A DNA stretch of 21,690 nucleotides, taken from positions 1-21,690 of the forward strand of contig LVLI01000606.1 in NCBI GenBank assembly GCA_001687465.1, in the 5' to 3' direction. The notes under the pieces were generated by a model. That model was given only the letters and a program-made list of their open reading frames with translations, was not told the origin of the DNA and made no database searches. The translations under genes and the position numbers were made by a program. The stretch is from Halocafeteria seosinensis (taxonomy: Eukaryota > Sar > Bigyra > Bicosoecida). This document shows positions 18,672-21,690 of this stretch, piece by piece. Each line of letters opens with the position of its first letter. Within the stretch, counting starts at the first letter, position 1.

Positions 18672-21600
18672 TTATCGCTCAACTTGTTTACGGTATCTCA
18701 GTGCCAACAAGCCCAACAACCGAAGACACATCCCTATAAGGAACATATACCCAGTAAACTCCCACTTTCGTGAATAGTCAAAGTCGAAGGTTTCATGAGC
18801 ATACTCATATCGACCAATTAGCTGTGTCCCTTTTTGCTCATCCACAAGAACAGGAATTCTGGGGCAACTAGATGGGTCACAGAACAGCTGTCGAGAAGCA
18901 GCAATGTTTAAGGCATAAGCTGTAGGATTCAGATAATACACCCACTGGAGCCCCTCGATTGCCGACGGTCGCGGAATGAAGACTCCTCCAAACAGGATTT
19001 GGAGGGTAGCTCTGCGAACATACAGAAATACAACAAGTTTTAAGCTTGCTGCCGTTCGAGTGTTATCTTGTCAATTCTAGCAACGTACAACAATGATCCA
19101 ACGATATGTGCCACCGTTTCGTTCAGGAGAGCTGCTGGAAGTAACAAACCTAAGTTGGATGTTGAAAAGTTCAATAAGAACGATACCAATACGGTATGCC
19201 AATAGTCTGCTGGATTCGTGTTCATGGCAGCCTGCACCAACCACAAAGTACCGTATAGTGGTTCTACATACACGGAAACGGGAAACATTATCATACCATA
19301 AAGTACACGAAAGTTATACTTGATAGACTAATGATAGCATAGTAAGGCAGTTCAGCGAGAGTCTGTGAAATACAATACGCTGATGCTGTATACATATGAC
19401 TGAGGATCTCCCGGTTGAGTATGGGCTTCTCGTAGGTCATGTGAGCAAGTGACTGTTGAGTCATAAGAGTTGTCGCAGCTGCCAGGGGCAGAAGCAAGAC
19501 GCTTGAAATACTTCTTACTCCTGCAACGTTGTTGATATCTCCTCCCATGTTGAGGAAGAAGATACCCATAAAAAAAGAGAAAAATCCTAAAGTGAAGACT
19601 CTTCCCCAATTATAGGACACGTTGCGGAAATAGCTGACATAGGAGCGGCGAGTTAGGATCCCAACCTGTGCAGTCCACGTGCGTCGGCAAGGAGAGACAT
19701 GCCCTGGCTCAGATAACTGCCCGGTCTGGATCCATTCCTGAACGTCACCTTCGACACATTGATGTAATTCGGACTTCAGATAACTGCTGTGGAGATCGAT
19801 GCCCCATATCTCCTTGGCAGTGGTAACGGTATCAAGCAACCAGTCTGCAGGATTTATATCGGCCTCTGGCCCGTCGACTCCCAGATCCTGAAAGTACTTC
19901 ACTGCTTCACTAACCTCTCCAAAATAGACCTGTAATCCCCCAGTCTGCAAAATTGCTGCTTCGTCAAACATCCAAAATATTTCTTCCGAAGGTTGATGTA
20001 CTGTGCATATCACGGTTCTTCCAGTAGCTGCAATGTGTTGCACAACATTCATTACTTTTGTCGCATCGCGAAAGTTTAGGCCGGTAGTGGGTTCATCCAA
20101 AAGCAGAATTGACGGATTTGACACAAGCTCTACTCCGATGCTCAGCCGTTTTCTCTCGCTTGCCGACAGCGCTCGGGAACTTTCATTCGGATCCCCAACG
20201 AATTTATCTCGCAAAGACTGCAATTCTACCATCGTAAGTACTTTCTCAATATACTCTTCTCTAGGAGACGATGGGTCTAAACGCAATTCCGCTGCATACA
20301 GTAGGCTCTCGTAAACAGTTAAATACGGCAAGTGGTTGTCTTCCTGCTCGACGTAGGCCGATACCCTTCGGAGGAAGTTTAAGCTTGCCTCTTGGCCATT
20401 CAGTAGAATCTTCCCCGAAACATTGCCGACAGTCTTTCTGGAAAGGATAGCATCCAATAGAGTTGACTTTCCTCCGCCAGAAGGGCCCATCAAACCGACC
20501 AAGCTTCCAGGTTCGGCGATAACAGAAACACCGTTAAGTATTTTGTCGACGTTTTCTTTCTTGCCAACTTGATACTTTACATCTTTCAACACCAACGTGT
20601 ATTGCTCAAACTTCATCCTCGATAGTAGTTCTCGAGAAGATGATGTCATGCCTCCGTCTTGCTTACCCCTCTTGCGGCTTGAGCCAATGCTGGGATCAAA
20701 ATACCGTTTAACGAGAACGAGGGACACTACCATCCAACCAATTAACAAATACCCCAAGAGAACCAAAGTCCCCACCCATTTGAATCTGCATCGAAACTGA
20801 TTCGTCGATACCGAGCAAAATGACACACCGTAAGCAACACCTACATTGGGTCGGTTGGTACGTCGAAAGATTCCAGGCCTACTTCTCGCAACGTCTTGGA
20901 GGTCCCAGGAGGGGACTGACTAAAAAATGGATCTCCTAGCTCGTTTTGCTGAAGGCTGTTGGTGACCCCGCTGTAGTGCACAGTGGACACAAGAAATGAT
21001 AATCTTGCCCCGAGACCGAGATGCATAGTATTATTGCATACCTGAACGGTGAAACCCAGTATAGCCACCGTGCTCCAATCCAAATGTTAGTACGCGTCAC
21101 TAAGAATCTGTGATCAGAACTCGGCAACAGTTAGGGGTACAAGGCTATCAGGTTCTTCCTCACCCTCAAGCCGTTAACATACCCACCCAACGGCACTAAA
21201 ATTCCAACCAGGACAGAGCCTTGTGATTGCGCCACGTCCGCCGTCGAAGAACCTACCGCCACAGCCTTAAACCACATCCCTACAGCCACCTTAGTGAGGA
21301 AATATATCAAAAGCAGAAAGAAAAATCGGCCTGCTTCGTCGGATAAGTCAGTCATCCAGTAAAGCGGAGTTCCGATAAATAGAGCCTCCAGGGCCGCTAT
21401 TGGTAGCTCTGCTACTACCAAAGCAAGTGTATAAGATATCACTGGATACATCTTTGCTTTTAGCTGTTTTTGTACCACAGGCCGTTCGCTAGATATTACG
21501 GGAATTTCAGCCTGAATACCATGAAAAAAAAAATTCTAGGTGATACTGTACACAAAGCAAGGAAGAGATGCGTAATGATGGTACCGGTACTTACCATACC

Positions 21601-21690
21601 CACAAAGGCCAAACTCGTGGCACCGTAAGGGATGATTCCTAGCTTTAGCTGGAAGTCGGTTTCGTCTAAGTCCCAAAAGAACACACCGAC
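18672..21690 (-). CDS. PDR/ABCG full-size ABC transporter, C-terminal part (5' end outside window)
   Basis: Seven exons on the minus strand, 21690-21595, 21511-21183, 21107-21042, 20970-20845, 20785-19297, 19231-19089 and 19011-18672, separated by GT-AG introns of 59-83 nt, keep one frame for 862 residues plus stop. The order is the end of the first membrane domain (FWDLDETD..., ISSERPVVQKQ, LGGFLVTRTNI, RWLYWVSPF, NELGDPFF), a second ATP-binding domain and the second membrane domain (RRSYVSYFRN..., YEKPILNREI..., LAELPYYAI, LFGGVFIPRP, WVYYLNPTAYA). The ATP domain has Walker A GPSGGGKST (about 306-314), Q-loop YVEQED, Walker B LLLDEP (433-438) and H-loop CTVHQPS. The signature reads ALSASERKR, not LSGGE, and the D-loop TGLN, not SGLD; a degenerate second-domain signature is normal in PDR proteins. 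It should export lipids or hydrophobic compounds at the plasma membrane. Substrate unknown. The first ATP domain and start lie to the right. Confidence 0.92.

Noticed and set aside
1-21690. CRISPR arrays, tRNA or rRNA genes
   Set aside because: I saw no regularly spaced repeats and no tRNA or rRNA signature; a covariance-model scan would settle this.

Overview
The window looks like nuclear DNA of a microbial eukaryote, probably an alga or other protist, carrying an AT-rich virus-like patch at its left edge. The evidence for a nuclear genome is protein-coding genes on both strands cut by short GT-AG introns (mostly 55-83 nt), and eukaryotic families: an HMIT-like sugar porter, a full-size PDR/ABCG transporter, a Golgi-type sulfotransferase and a signal-peptide/fibrinogen-like/Cys-rich secreted protein. 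I see no prokaryotic operon structure. I cannot name the lineage from sequence alone.

Layout. 1-925: very AT-rich DNA with a leftward GIY-YIG nuclease gene of the kind found in large algal/protist DNA viruses and virophages, a Mimiviridae-like early promoter motif upstream of it, and an 83-bp palindrome (two perfect 36-bp arms) exactly where base composition jumps to host level. 926-1638: host spacer with a CCAAG/CTTGG cluster. 1639-3964: secreted two-domain plus Cys-rich protein, interrupted by a 1-nt frameshift. 4048-5023 (minus): spliced acidic-tailed protein of unknown function. 5130-6592 (plus): a five-exon gene of unknown function reconstructed from frame- and phase-compatible splice sites. 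6593-8030: spacer with a dispersed repeat that recurs after the transporter gene. 8031-10219 (plus): proton/myo-inositol-type sugar transporter, three exons. 10220-11405: spacer. 11406-12284 (plus): spliced unknown protein. 12848-13738 (minus): sulfotransferase. 14855-15643 (minus): three-helix membrane protein, 5' end unresolved. 16261-18153 (minus): coiled-coil, tail-anchored-like protein with a possible p25-alpha/TPPP-like N-terminus. 18672-21690 (minus): C-terminal 862 residues of a PDR-type ABC transporter in seven exons, running off the right edge.

The host genes do not form an obvious pathway; several act at the cell surface or endomembranes (transport, sulfation, secreted Cys-rich protein). 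The most interesting object is the AT-rich virus-like end with its palindromic junction.
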